Positions 51,470 to 58,774 of a DNA stretch of 64,000 bases are shown piece by piece (positions within the stretch are counted from its first letter, which is position 1; each line of letters starts with the position of its first letter). The DNA is from Acetobacteroides hydrogenigenes (lineage in GTDB: Bacteria; Bacteroidota; Bacteroidia; Bacteroidales; ZOR0009), in contig NZ_SLWB01000010.1 of assembly GCF_004340205.1 (NCBI RefSeq), positions 62,001 to 126,000 of the forward strand, written 5' to 3'. The position numbers and the translations under genes were made by a program. A model generated the notes under the pieces. That model was not told the origin of the DNA. It was given only the letters and a program-made list of their open reading frames with translations, and did no database searches.

Positions 51470-52381
51470 ATGTCTGCGCTTAAACGATATATAAAGGAAT
51501 TCTTCACTTTTGCCAAATGGGAGCAGAGGGGGATTGTTTTACTATCAGGGGCACTAGTCCTTATAGCTATTTTCATTCTTTTCTATAATCCTAAACAAGA
51601 AGTCTTTGTGGCTCCTGCAATATCGAAGTATATCCAAGATTTTGAGAAGCAGGTGCTTCTGTCTGAAAAAAAAGCATCATTTAATTCGGACATAAATTGG
51701 AACGAACCACTAGGTAGGAAGAAGGATGCTATTACTCTTTTTAAGTTTGATCCGAATACGGCAACATTGGAAGACTTCAGAATTTTAGGTTTTTCGTTAA
51801 AGCAGGCGCAGGTGCTATTAAATTATAGGGCGAAAGGAGGACGTTTTAGGACACCGGAGGATTTTGGGAGGTCTTTTGTCGTGTCTGAAGAGCATTATAA
51901 ACTGCTTGCTGCTTATATCGTTATCAATCGTATCGGGGATGATTCTGTAAAGAGGTTTATTCCAAATTCTTCCATGGCACATCAATTGGTTGATATTAAT
52001 ACTGCAGATAGTGTAAAACTAAAAATGTTGAGGGGTATTGGGCCCGCGATTGCAAAACGAATTATAGATTATCGTAATAGATTAGGTGGTTTTACTCGAA
52101 ATGAGCAACTTCTAGAGATTTATGGTATCGACTCTTCGAGGTATTTGCTGTTGAGCAATCAGCTTGAGAAACCTTCTAAATGGAATAGAATACGCATAAA
52201 TTTAGCTGAGGTTGAAGAACTTAAACGGCATCCTTATTTGTCATCTTACGAGGCTCGAAACATTGTATACTTTCGTATTAAGAAAGGGCCGATAAGGTCA
52301 TTACAGCAGCTCGTCGAGAATCGAATTATTTCAAAATCTACGGCTGAAAAGTTAAGCGAGTACATTGATTACTCAAATTGA
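51470..52381 (+). CDS. Helix-hairpin-helix protein with one membrane anchor (ComEA-like)
   Basis: A 303-aa protein with one N-terminal membrane helix (about 20-41: GIVLLSGALVLIAIFILFY) and then repeated helix-hairpin-helix units. These are FDPNTATLEDFRILGFSLKQAQVLLNYRAKGGRF, VDINTADSVKLKMLRGIGPAIAKRIIDYRNRLGGF and NLAEVEELKRHPYLSSYEARNIVYFR. This resembles ComEA-type DNA-uptake proteins, but Bacteroidota members are uncharacterised. The gene starts 7 bases after tamL and is probably co-transcribed with it. DNA binding is inferred from the motif only. Confidence 0.88.
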   Translation: MSALKRYIKEFFTFAKWEQRGIVLLSGALVLIAIFILFYNPKQEVFVAPAISKYIQDFEKQVLLSEKKASFNSDINWNEPLGRKKDAITLFKFDPNTATLEDFRILGFSLKQAQVLLNYRAKGGRFRTPEDFGRSFVVSEEHYKLLAAYIVINRIGDDSVKRFIPNSSMAHQLVDINTADSVKLKMLRGIGPAIAKRIIDYRNRLGGFTRNEQLLEIYGIDSSRYLLLSNQLEKPSKWNRIRINLAEVEELKRHPYLSSYEARNIVYFRIKKGPIRSLQQLVENRIISKSTAEKLSEYIDYSN

Positions 52382-52399
52382 GTAAAGAAAATCAAAACG

Positions 52400-52432
52400 C
52401 TTGTTTTTTAAATCAAAAATTTAGTAACTTTG
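52400..52432 (+). promoter_or_regulatory. Promoter of rpsU
   Basis: CTTG at 52400-52403, 21-base spacer, TAACTTTG at 52425-52432. Start near 52439, 19 bases before the ATG. Confidence 0.72.
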
Positions 52433-52457
52433 CGGCTCGAAAACAAAAACTGTAACC

Positions 52458-52649
52458 ATGATAATCGTTCCAATCAAAGAAGGAGAAAACATTGAGAAGG
52501 CTCTTAAAAAGTTTAAGAGAAAATTTGAGAAGACAGGCATTCTTAAAGAGTTAAGAAATCGTCAGTACTTTACTAAGCCATCTATTGAGCGTAGAGAGCA
52601 AATTAAGAAGGCTATTTACATCCAGCAACTACAACGTACTGAAGAGTAG
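52458..52649 (+). CDS. rpsU: 30S ribosomal protein S21
   Basis: Small-subunit ribosomal protein near the anti-Shine-Dalgarno end of 16S rRNA. The 63-aa basic protein has the full family pattern: IIVPIKEGENIEKALKKFKRKFEKTGILKELRNRQYF, KPSIERREQIKKA. It follows its own promoter and is followed after 57 bases by the tyrosine recombinase gene. The link rpsU-xer-hpf is common in the phylum. In Bacteroidota, S21 is tied to the low use of Shine-Dalgarno sites. Confidence 0.97.
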   Translation: MIIVPIKEGENIEKALKKFKRKFEKTGILKELRNRQYFTKPSIERREQIKKAIYIQQLQRTEE

Positions 52650-52706
52650 TAGAAATTAACTGAGAGTCCTTTACAAGATTGTCAAAAAAAGGCTATCTTA
52701 GAAGGT

Positions 52707-53594
52707 ATGATAGCTCAGTTTGGACAATACCTTCTTGCGGAAAAAAGATATTCTCCACAAACTGTAAAAGCATATAAAACAGATCTTTTACAGTTTGTGG
52801 ATTTTTTAGGTTATACCCCTGATGAATTTGCTCCATGCGAAGTGACGCATGTGCTCGTAAGGGAGTGGGTTGTTAGTCTTGTTAAATCAGGATTAGCTCC
52901 ATGCTCTGTAAATCGTAAAATAGCAACGCTAAACTCCTACTTTAAGTATCTAAAAAGGGCTGGAGTAATTAATAAAAACCCAGCGGCAAAAGTTGTTCAT
53001 CCAAAGCAACCCAAACGTCTTCCCTCATTTGTTAGTTATGAAGCCACTGAGCGATTTGCGCATAGTAGTGCGGATGATTTTTTGTCATTGAGGAATCTTC
53101 TAATTGTTGAACTCCTCTACACCAGCGGAATTCGAAGTGCAGAACTAATGGGATTAAAACTTGAAGATGTTGACTGCCAGTGTTTAACTCTACGAGTGCT
53201 AGGAAAAGGGAAAAAAGAACGAATAATTCCGATAATTCCGAGTACTAATTCTCTTTTAAAATGCTATATTAGCAAAAGAGAGGACTTCCTTAACGGGCTT
53301 TCGGCACCTTACCTCATTTTAACTGCTAAGGGTGAACAAATATACCCGAAGCTCGTTGAAAGAGTTGTAAAAGAAATGCTGAAAAATGCTGGTGTCAAAG
53401 GGAAACGAAACCCACATATTTTAAGGCATACCTTTGCAACGCACCTGTTGAATAACGGAGCCGATTTGCTTAGTATAAAGGAGATGCTAGGGCACACTTC
53501 GGTAGGGACAACTCAAATTTATATGCATAATACGTTGGAAAAGGTAAAGACTTCATACATGAAGGCTCACCCAAGGGCCAACAAAAACAGTTAG
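52707..53594 (+). CDS. Tyrosine recombinase XerC/XerD
   Basis: Site-specific recombinase that resolves chromosome dimers at dif. The 295-aa protein has an N-terminal SAM-like core-binding domain (about 1-85) and the catalytic domain with the full set of active residues: Arg143 (TSGIRSAEL), Lys near 167-169 (LGKGKKERIIP), His237 and Arg240 (HILRHTFATHLL), His263 (LGHTSV) and Tyr272 (TTQIYMH). Whether it is the XerC or XerD copy cannot be decided here. Placement between rpsU and hpf argues for a housekeeping enzyme rather than a mobile-element integrase; no flanking repeats were seen. Confidence 0.93.
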   Translation: MIAQFGQYLLAEKRYSPQTVKAYKTDLLQFVDFLGYTPDEFAPCEVTHVLVREWVVSLVKSGLAPCSVNRKIATLNSYFKYLKRAGVINKNPAAKVVHPKQPKRLPSFVSYEATERFAHSSADDFLSLRNLLIVELLYTSGIRSAELMGLKLEDVDCQCLTLRVLGKGKKERIIPIIPSTNSLLKCYISKREDFLNGLSAPYLILTAKGEQIYPKLVERVVKEMLKNAGVKGKRNPHILRHTFATHLLNNGADLLSIKEMLGHTSVGTTQIYMHNTLEKVKTSYMKAHPRANKNS

Positions 53595-53598
53595 GAGG
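53593..53598 (+). promoter_or_regulatory. Strong Shine-Dalgarno site of hpf, overlapping the recombinase stop
   Basis: AGGAGG with 6 bases to the ATG at 53605; it includes the last two bases of the upstream TAG, pointing to translational coupling. Confidence 0.65.
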
Positions 53599-53604
53599 TT
53601 TTTT

Positions 53605-53904
53605 ATGAACATCAAAATTCAATCGATCAAATTCGACGCAGACAAGAAGCTTGTTGATTACGTTGAAGCCAAATTATCTAAGTTAAGCAAGTATAACGAT
53701 GAAATAACGACCATTGAGGTATATCTAAAGTTGGATCCAAACCATGAAGAAGGGAATAAGAAGGTTGAGGTTATGATTCCTTTGCCTGGAAATGACATTT
53801 TTGTAGAACGACAAGGTAAGCGATTTGAGGAAGCCGTAGACCTCTGTGTAGATCCGTTGAAAATGTCGTTAACTAAAAGCAAAGAAAAAGCAAAAAATAT
53901 GTAG
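53605..53904 (+). CDS. hpf: Ribosome hibernation-promoting factor (short HPF/RaiA)
   Basis: Binds the 30S decoding region and inactivates ribosomes under starvation. The 99-aa protein is the short form, a single HPF/RaiA domain with no C-terminal dimerisation extension: MNIKIQSIKFDADKKLVDYVEAKLSKLSKY, TTIEVYLKL, KKVEVMIPLPGNDIFVERQGKRFEEAVDLCVDPLKM. It lies 10 bases after the recombinase gene, and a terminator follows directly. Confidence 0.94.
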   Translation: MNIKIQSIKFDADKKLVDYVEAKLSKLSKYNDEITTIEVYLKLDPNHEEGNKKVEVMIPLPGNDIFVERQGKRFEEAVDLCVDPLKMSLTKSKEKAKNM

Positions 53905-53925
53905 TGTTAAACGCTATTCTTGTAA

Positions 53926-53956
53926 GGGAGAAAGTTCGCTTTCTCCCTTTTTTTTA
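53926..53956 (+). terminator. Terminator after hpf
   Basis: GGGAGAAAG, TTCG tetraloop, CTTTCTCCC, then T8: a textbook UUCG-loop terminator. Confidence 0.92.
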
Positions 53957-53997
53957 AATTAGCTGATTATTAAGCCAAAACTTCCGGTTTTCTTTTG

Positions 53998-54005
53998 TAC
54001 TTTTG
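53998..54005 (+). promoter_or_regulatory. First -7 element upstream of the tRNA-tuf operon
   Basis: TACTTTTG (full TAnnTTTG) about 150 bases before tRNA-Tyr. No clear -33 TTTG; possible second, upstream promoter. Confidence 0.4.
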
Positions 54006-54064
54006 CGGCTATTACTCAAAGCTTGTTTGCTTTACGAAAAAACAAAATAAAGCAGCAATAGGTA

Positions 54065-54095
54065 TTTGTGGTAAAATAAATTATTCGTACATTTG
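54065..54095 (+). promoter_or_regulatory. Main promoter of the tRNA-tuf operon
   Basis: TTTG at 54065-54068, 19-base spacer, TACATTTG at 54088-54095: a full two-part consensus. Start near 54102, giving a 54-base leader before tRNA-Tyr. Confidence 0.82.
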
Positions 54096-54155
54096 CCATC
54101 CGAAATTGGAGGCATTTAGCCTGTACTGCAATTAAGCGCAGTTGTAATTTGTAAA

Positions 54156-54238
54156 GGGGAGATACCAAAGCGGCCAACTGGGGCAGACTGTAAATCTGCT
54201 GACTTATGTCTTCGTAGGTTCGAATCCTGCTCTCCCCA
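54156..54238 (+). tRNA. tRNA-Tyr (anticodon GTA)
   Basis: An 83-nt class II tRNA with acceptor GGGGAGA/TCTCCCC, long variable arm and anticodon GTA in CTGTAAA. CCA is not encoded (CACA follows). First of three tandem tRNAs ahead of tuf. Confidence 0.95.
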
Positions 54239-54246
54239 CAATAAAC

Positions 54247-54319
54247 GCGGAAGTAGCTCAGTTGGTAGAGCATCAGCCTTCCAAGCTGAGGGTCGCGAGT
54301 TCGAATCTCGTCTTCCGCT
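54247..54319 (+). tRNA. tRNA-Gly (anticodon TCC)
   Basis: A 73-nt tRNA, acceptor GCGGAAG/CTTCCGC, D-loop AGCTCAGTTGGTAGAGC, anticodon loop CTTCCAA, T-loop GTTCGAATC. Confidence 0.95.
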
Positions 54320-54330
54320 CTAAAAGATTT

Positions 54331-54402
54331 GCCGATGTAGCTCAGTGGTAGAGTACTTCCTTGGTAAGGAAGGGGTCACGAGTTCAATTCTCGTCATCGG
54401 CT
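54331..54402 (+). tRNA. tRNA-Thr (anticodon GGT)
   Basis: A 72-nt tRNA, acceptor GCCGATG/CATCGGC, D-loop AGCTCAGTGGTAGAG, anticodon loop TTGGTAA, T-loop GTTCAATTC. Confidence 0.95.
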
Positions 54403-54449
54403 CTCTGGAGTTTAATAAAATTTATCTAACAGTTTAACAATTTGGAGTT

Positions 54450-55637
54450 ATGGCTAAAGAAAAATTTGACAGATCGAAGCCTCACGTAAACATAGGTACC
54501 ATCGGTCACGTAGACCACGGTAAGACTACCCTTACTGCTGCAATTACTACCGTACTTGCAAAAAGAGGGTTGTCTGAGTTGAGAAGCTTTGACTCAATTG
54601 ACAATGCACCCGAAGAAAAAGAGCGTGGTATCACCATTAACACTGCTCACGTTGAATACTCAACTGAAAACCGTCACTACGCTCACGTAGACTGTCCTGG
54701 TCACGCCGACTATGTAAAGAACATGGTAACTGGTGCTGCTCAAATGGACGGAGCTATCCTAGTAGTTGCTGCTACTGACGGTCCTATGCCTCAAACTCGT
54801 GAGCACATCCTTCTTGCTCGTCAGGTAAACGTTCCTAGAATCGTTGTTTTCCTTAATAAGGTTGACATGGTTGAAGACGAAGAAATGCTTGAACTTGTTG
54901 AAATGGAAGTTCGTGAGCTTTTAAGTTTTTACCAATTCGACGGTGACAACGCTCCTGTAATCCGTGGTTCTGCTCTTGGTGGTCTTAACGGCGAGCCAAA
55001 GTGGGAAGATAAGATTATGGAACTTATGAACGCTGTTGATGAGTACATTCCAATTCCTCCTCGCGACAACGAGAAGCCATTCCTTATGCCAGTTGAAGAC
55101 GTATTCTCGATCACTGGTCGTGGTACTGTTGCTACTGGTAGAATCGAAACTGGTGTTGTTAAGGTTGGTGAAGAAGTTCAAATCATTGGTCTTGGCGAAG
55201 AACCTAAGAAGTCTGTATGTACAGGTGTTGAAATGTTCCGTAAACTTCTTGACCAAGGTGAAGCTGGTGACAACGTAGGTCTACTACTTCGTGGTATCGA
55301 CAAGAAGGATATCCGTCGTGGTATGGTTATCGCAAAGCCAGGTTCAATCACCCCTCACACTAAGTTTAAAGCAGAGATTTACGTACTTAAGAAAGAAGAA
55401 GGTGGACGTCACACTCCATTCCACAATAAGTACCGTCCACAATTCTACCTGCGTACTTTGGACGTAACTGGTGAAATTAGCCTTCCAGAAGGTGTAGAAA
55501 TGGTAATGCCTGGTGATAACGTAACTATCACTGTTGAACTTATCACTCCAGTAGCGCTTAACCAAGGTTTACGTTTTGCTATTCGCGAAGGTGGTAGAAC
55601 TGTAGGTGCTGGTCAGATTACCGAAATTGTTGAGTAA
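54450..55637 (+). CDS. tuf: Elongation factor Tu
   Basis: GTPase that brings aminoacyl-tRNA to the ribosome. The 395-aa protein has G1 GHVDHGKT (about 19-26), switch [15 protein letters not shown]3 DCPGHADY, G4 NKVD and G5 SAL, then domains 2 and 3 ending [10 protein letters not shown]. Codon use is strongly biased towards codons of highly expressed genes. It is transcribed with the three upstream tRNAs and is followed by a strong terminator that abuts tRNA-Trp. Confidence 0.99.
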   Translation: MAKEKFDRSKPHVNIGTIGHVDHGKTTLTAAITTVLAKRGLSELRSFDSIDNAPEEKERGITINTAHVEYSTENRHYAHVDCPGHADYVKNMVTGAAQMDGAILVVAATDGPMPQTREHILLARQVNVPRIVVFLNKVDMVEDEEMLELVEMEVRELLSFYQFDGDNAPVIRGSALGGLNGEPKWEDKIMELMNAVDEYIPIPPRDNEKPFLMPVEDVFSITGRGTVATGRIETGVVKVGEEVQIIGLGEEPKKSVCTGVEMFRKLLDQGEAGDNVGLLLRGIDKKDIRRGMVIAKPGSITPHTKFKAEIYVLKKEEGGRHTPFHNKYRPQFYLRTLDVTGEISLPEGVEMVMPGDNVTITVELITPVALNQGLRFAIREGGRTVGAGQITEIVE

Positions 55638-55648
55638 TTCATAATTTC

Positions 55649-55681
55649 TAGGATTGGTCTTAATAGACCAATCCTATTTTT
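55649..55681 (+). terminator. Terminator (or attenuator) between tuf and tRNA-Trp
   Basis: TAGGATTGGTCT (55649-55660), TAAT loop, AGACCAATCCTA (55665-55676), then TTTTTA to the first base of tRNA-Trp at 55682. The stem is perfect. No promoter was found between it and secE. Confidence 0.88.
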
Positions 55682-55754
55682 ACGGGTGTAGCTCAGTTGG
55701 TAGAGCATCGGTCTCCAAAACCGAGTGTCGGGCGTTCGAGTCGCTCCTCCCGTG
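55682..55754 (+). tRNA. tRNA-Trp (anticodon CCA)
   Basis: A 73-nt tRNA with D-loop AGCTCAGTTGGTAGAGC, anticodon loop CTCCAAA and T-loop GTTCGAGTC, discriminator G. The acceptor ACGGGTG/CTCCCGT has one T-T mismatch at pair 6, which is unusual. The tuf-trpT-secE order is standard for the phylum. Confidence 0.93.
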
Positions 55755-55772
55755 CTTTAGAAAACTAGACCT

Positions 55773-55961
55773 ATGAGAATCAAAGAATATTTCAAAGAGT
55801 CTTATAACGAACTCAAAAATAAGGTTTCCTGGCCTTCTTGGAGTACGTTGCAAAGCAGCGCAATAGTTGTTATGATTGCTTCCCTACTATTCGCTATTGT
55901 TGTCTTTGCAATGGACATCACCTTCAGGAATCTTATGGAGTTAATCTACAGCATGCTGTAA
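55773..55961 (+). CDS. secE: Preprotein translocase subunit SecE
   Basis: Small essential subunit of the SecYEG channel. The 62-aa protein has the short single-helix form: an amphipathic start (MRIKEYFKESYNELKNKVSWPSW), the conserved K-V-x-W-P motif, and one membrane helix (about 28-50). It lies between tRNA-Trp and nusG, its universal neighbour. Confidence 0.95.
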   Translation: MRIKEYFKESYNELKNKVSWPSWSTLQSSAIVVMIASLLFAIVVFAMDITFRNLMELIYSML

Positions 55962-55979
55962 TAAAAATAGGAAAGAGCG

Positions 55980-56531
55980 ATGAGCGAAACCGAAAAAAAG
56001 TGGTACGTCCTAAGAGCAATTGGTGGCAAAGAAAAGAAAGCCAAGGAGTATATCGAAAACGAAATACGCAACCGTGGCCTTTCTGATTTTGTTTCCCAAG
56101 TGCTTATCCCTACTGAAAAGGTTTACCAAATTAGAAATGGTAAAAAGATCAGCAAGGAAAGGATACACTATCCCGGTTATATTCTTATTGAAGCGGCGCT
56201 AGTAGGTGAAATTCCTCACATTTTGACCAATATTACTAATATCATCGGTTTTTTGGGTGATCCTCGAAATCAAAATGCTCCTATCCCTCTCAGGACTGCT
56301 GAGGTTAATAGGATTCTCGGCCGAATTGATGAGCTTACAGAAGGCGAAGAGGAAATTTCTATCCCTTATGTGATTGGCGAATCGGTTAAAGTAATCGATG
56401 GACCATTCAACGGATTCAATGGTGTCATTGAAGATGTAAATGAGGATAAGAAAAAGCTCAAGGTAATGGTTAAAATTTTTGGCAGAAAGACTCCACTGGA
56501 GTTGAGCTTTATGCAAGTTGAAAAAGAGTAG
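55980..56531 (+). CDS. nusG: Transcription antitermination factor NusG
   Basis: Binds RNA polymerase and couples it to Rho or the ribosome. The 183-aa protein has the NGN domain (WYVLRAIGGKEKKAKEYIENEI, YPGYILIEAAL, GFLG) and a C-terminal KOW domain (IGESVKVIDGPFNGFNGVIEDVNEDKKKLKVMVKIFGRKTPLEL). Length is normal. It follows secE by 18 bases. Confidence 0.97.
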   Translation: MSETEKKWYVLRAIGGKEKKAKEYIENEIRNRGLSDFVSQVLIPTEKVYQIRNGKKISKERIHYPGYILIEAALVGEIPHILTNITNIIGFLGDPRNQNAPIPLRTAEVNRILGRIDELTEGEEEISIPYVIGESVKVIDGPFNGFNGVIEDVNEDKKKLKVMVKIFGRKTPLELSFMQVEKE

Positions 56532-56552
56532 TTAAACTAAGTAAAAACTGCT

Positions 56553-56993
56553 ATGGCTAAAGAAGTCGCTGGACTTATTAAGTTGCAGATTAAAGGTGGC
56601 GCAGCAAATCCATCACCACCAGTAGGACCTGCTTTAGGTTCGAAGGGTGTGAATATTATGGAGTTCTGCAAACAGTTCAATGCCAGGACACAAGACAAGG
56701 CCGGAAAGGTTCTTCCTGTCATTATTACTGTTTATAGCGATAAGTCATTTGACTTTATCGTAAAGCAGCCACCAGTAGCTGTTCAACTTAAGGAGGCAGC
56801 CAAAATTCAATCTGGTTCTGCTGAACCAAACCGTAAGAAAGTTGCCACCATTACATGGGAGCAAGTTAGGGCTATTGCACAAGACAAGATGCCTGATATG
56901 AACTGCTTCACCTTGGAGTCGGCTATGAAAATGGTTGCAGGTACAGCAAGAAGCATGGGAATTTCCGTACAGGGTGAATTCCCCCAATTGTAA
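56553..56993 (+). CDS. rplK: 50S ribosomal protein L11
   Basis: Part of the GTPase-associated centre of the large subunit. The 146-aa protein shows [36 protein letters not shown] with the conserved proline-rich loop, [10 protein letters not shown] and the C-terminal RNA-binding AGTARSMGI. First ribosomal gene of the rplKAJL block, 21 bases after nusG. Confidence 0.98.
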   Translation: MAKEVAGLIKLQIKGGAANPSPPVGPALGSKGVNIMEFCKQFNARTQDKAGKVLPVIITVYSDKSFDFIVKQPPVAVQLKEAAKIQSGSAEPNRKKVATITWEQVRAIAQDKMPDMNCFTLESAMKMVAGTARSMGISVQGEFPQL

Positions 56994-57014
56994 TATTAAA
57001 TACTGCGTGCAGAA

Positions 57015-57710
57015 ATGAGTAAACTTACCAAAAATAGGAAGTTAGCTTTATCGAAGATTGAGCCAGGCAAGGTTTACAAGTTATCGGAAGCAGCTCAAAT
57101 TTTGAAGGAAGTTTCTTTCACAAAGTTTGATGCTTCAGTAGATATCGATGTACGTCTTGGTGTAGATCCTCGCAAAGCCAACCAGATGGTTAGAGGCGTT
57201 GTGACTCTACCTCATGGAACAGGTAAGCAGACCCGCGTATTAGTACTCTGCACCCCTGATAAGGAGCAAGAAGCCACTGAGGCTGGAGCCGATTATGTAG
57301 GTCTTGACGAATATATCGACAAGATTAAGGGGGGATGGACTGATGTTGATGTGATCATCACTATGCCTAGCGTAATGGCTAAGGTAGGTGCTCTAGGTCG
57401 TATCCTTGGTCCTCGTGGTCTGATGCCGAACCCTAAAACCGGAACTGTTACCATGGAAGTGGGAAAGGCAGTGAAGGAAGTTAAGAGCGGTAAGATCGAT
57501 TTTAAGGTAGACAAGTTTGGTATTGTTCATACATCGGTAGGTAAATTGTCGTTTGAGCCTAATATGCTTTCAGACAATGCTCACGAATTTTTGAACACTG
57601 TTATCAAACTTAAGCCTTCTGCTGCGAAAGGTACTTATATCAAAAGTATTTACCTTTCTTCAACAATGAGCCCCGGCTTACAAATTGATCCTAGATCAAT
57701 TAACGAGTAA
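57015..57710 (+). CDS. rplA: 50S ribosomal protein L1
   Basis: Forms the L1 stalk and often represses its own operon by binding mRNA. The 231-aa protein has [59 protein letters not shown] (family signature) and a normal C-terminus. A target site for autoregulation could not be identified by eye. Confidence 0.98.
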   Translation: MSKLTKNRKLALSKIEPGKVYKLSEAAQILKEVSFTKFDASVDIDVRLGVDPRKANQMVRGVVTLPHGTGKQTRVLVLCTPDKEQEATEAGADYVGLDEYIDKIKGGWTDVDVIITMPSVMAKVGALGRILGPRGLMPNPKTGTVTMEVGKAVKEVKSGKIDFKVDKFGIVHTSVGKLSFEPNMLSDNAHEFLNTVIKLKPSAAKGTYIKSIYLSSTMSPGLQIDPRSINE

Positions 57711-57728
57711 TTTTTTAACCTTGTTACA

Positions 57729-58259
57729 ATGAGAAGGGAAGATAAAAACGTTATTATCAACAGTTTAGCCGAGCAGCTCAAGACTTTTCCTCATTTTTAT
57801 CTGACTGATATTTCGGGTTTAAATGCGGAAGACACCGCAGCACTAAGAAGACAATGCTTTGAGAAAGAGATTACCCTTATCGTTGTAAAGAACACTTTAC
57901 TTCGTAAGGCGCTCGAACAAATCGAATTCCAAGGCACCGAGTTATTCGACGTGCTTAAGGGTTCTACTTCGATAATGTTAACCGAAAAGAACAATGTTCC
58001 TGCGAAGCTTATCAAAGAGTTTAGCAAGAAGAATAAGCTTAAAAAGCCAGTTCTTAAAGGTGCATTCGTAGAGGAGACTCCTTATATCGGTGAAGCAAGC
58101 CTTGAAGAACTTGTTAACATCAAGTCTAAGGAAGAGCTTATCGGTGATATTATCGGTCTATTGCAATCTCCAGCGAAGAACGTTATTTCTGCGCTGCAAT
58201 CAGGCGGAAACATTTTATCGGGTGTTGTTAAGACCCTATCTGATAGAGAAGAAAAGTAG
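57729..58259 (+). CDS. rplJ: 50S ribosomal protein L10
   Basis: Base of the L7/L12 stalk. The 176-aa protein carries the N-terminal rRNA-binding part (FYLTDISGLNAEDTAALRRQCFEKEITLIVVKNTLLRKAL) and the C-terminal helix that binds L7/L12 dimers (LLQSPAKNVISALQSGGNILSGVVKTLSDR). It is 18 bases after rplA and 33 before rplL. Confidence 0.98.
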   Translation: MRREDKNVIINSLAEQLKTFPHFYLTDISGLNAEDTAALRRQCFEKEITLIVVKNTLLRKALEQIEFQGTELFDVLKGSTSIMLTEKNNVPAKLIKEFSKKNKLKKPVLKGAFVEETPYIGEASLEELVNIKSKEELIGDIIGLLQSPAKNVISALQSGGNILSGVVKTLSDREEK

Positions 58260-58292
58260 TTTAGTCAAAAAATTTTTTTAAAACGAAGTAAA

Positions 58293-58670
58293 ATGGCAGA
58301 TCTTAAGAAATTTGCAGAAGAATTGGTTAATTTGTCTGTAAAGGAAGTTAACGAATTAGCTAAGATTCTCAAGGAAGAGTATGGCATAGAGCCTGCTGCT
58401 GCTGCAGTTGCTGTAGCTGCTGCACCTGCTGCTGGTGGCGAAGCCGCTGCTGCTGAAAAAACTCAATTTGACGTTATCTTGAAGTCAGCAGGTGGTGCTA
58501 AACTTCAAGTAGTGAAGGTTGTTAAGGAAATGACCGGTCTTGGTCTTAAGGAAGCTAAGGACCTAGTTGACGGTGCTCCTAAGGCAGTTAAGGAAAAAGT
58601 TTCTAAGGAAGAAGCAGAATCAATTAAAGCACAACTTGAAGAGGCTGGAGCTGAAGTTGAAGTTAAATAG
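58293..58670 (+). CDS. rplL: 50S ribosomal protein L7/L12
   Basis: Multi-copy stalk protein that recruits translation factors. The 125-aa protein has an N-terminal dimer domain, an Ala-rich hinge ([21 protein letters not shown]) and the globular end [48 protein letters not shown] partial terminator follows before rpoB. Confidence 0.98.
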   Translation: MADLKKFAEELVNLSVKEVNELAKILKEEYGIEPAAAAVAVAAAPAAGGEAAAAEKTQFDVILKSAGGAKLQVVKVVKEMTGLGLKEAKDLVDGAPKAVKEKVSKEEAESIKAQLEEAGAEVEVK

Positions 58671-58692
58671 CATTTACCTAGTAGTTAGGTAA

Positions 58693-58735
58693 TTTGGGTT
58701 TAGAATCTAATTTATATTAGATTCTAAGCCTTTTT
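58693..58735 (+). terminator. Attenuator-like hairpin between rplL and rpoB
   Basis: TAGAATCTAAT (58701-58711) pairs with ATTAGATTCTA (58716-58726), extended by GG/CC on the outside, then TTTTTG and, eight bases on, a T6 run. It resembles the partial terminator that in other bacteria lowers rpoBC relative to ribosomal-protein mRNA. Confidence 0.75.
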
Positions 58736-58774
58736 GTTGTTTTTTCTAACTTTAGTTCAACAAATCTTGAAACG

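Noticed and set aside
52707-53594. Integrase of a mobile element
   Set aside because: The tyrosine recombinase lies in a housekeeping context (rpsU, hpf) with no att-like repeats or cargo, so XerC/XerD fits better.
54016-54273. Minus-strand open frame across the tRNA cluster
   Set aside because: It overlaps the antisense of tRNA-Tyr and tRNA-Gly; tRNA folds explain the sequence.
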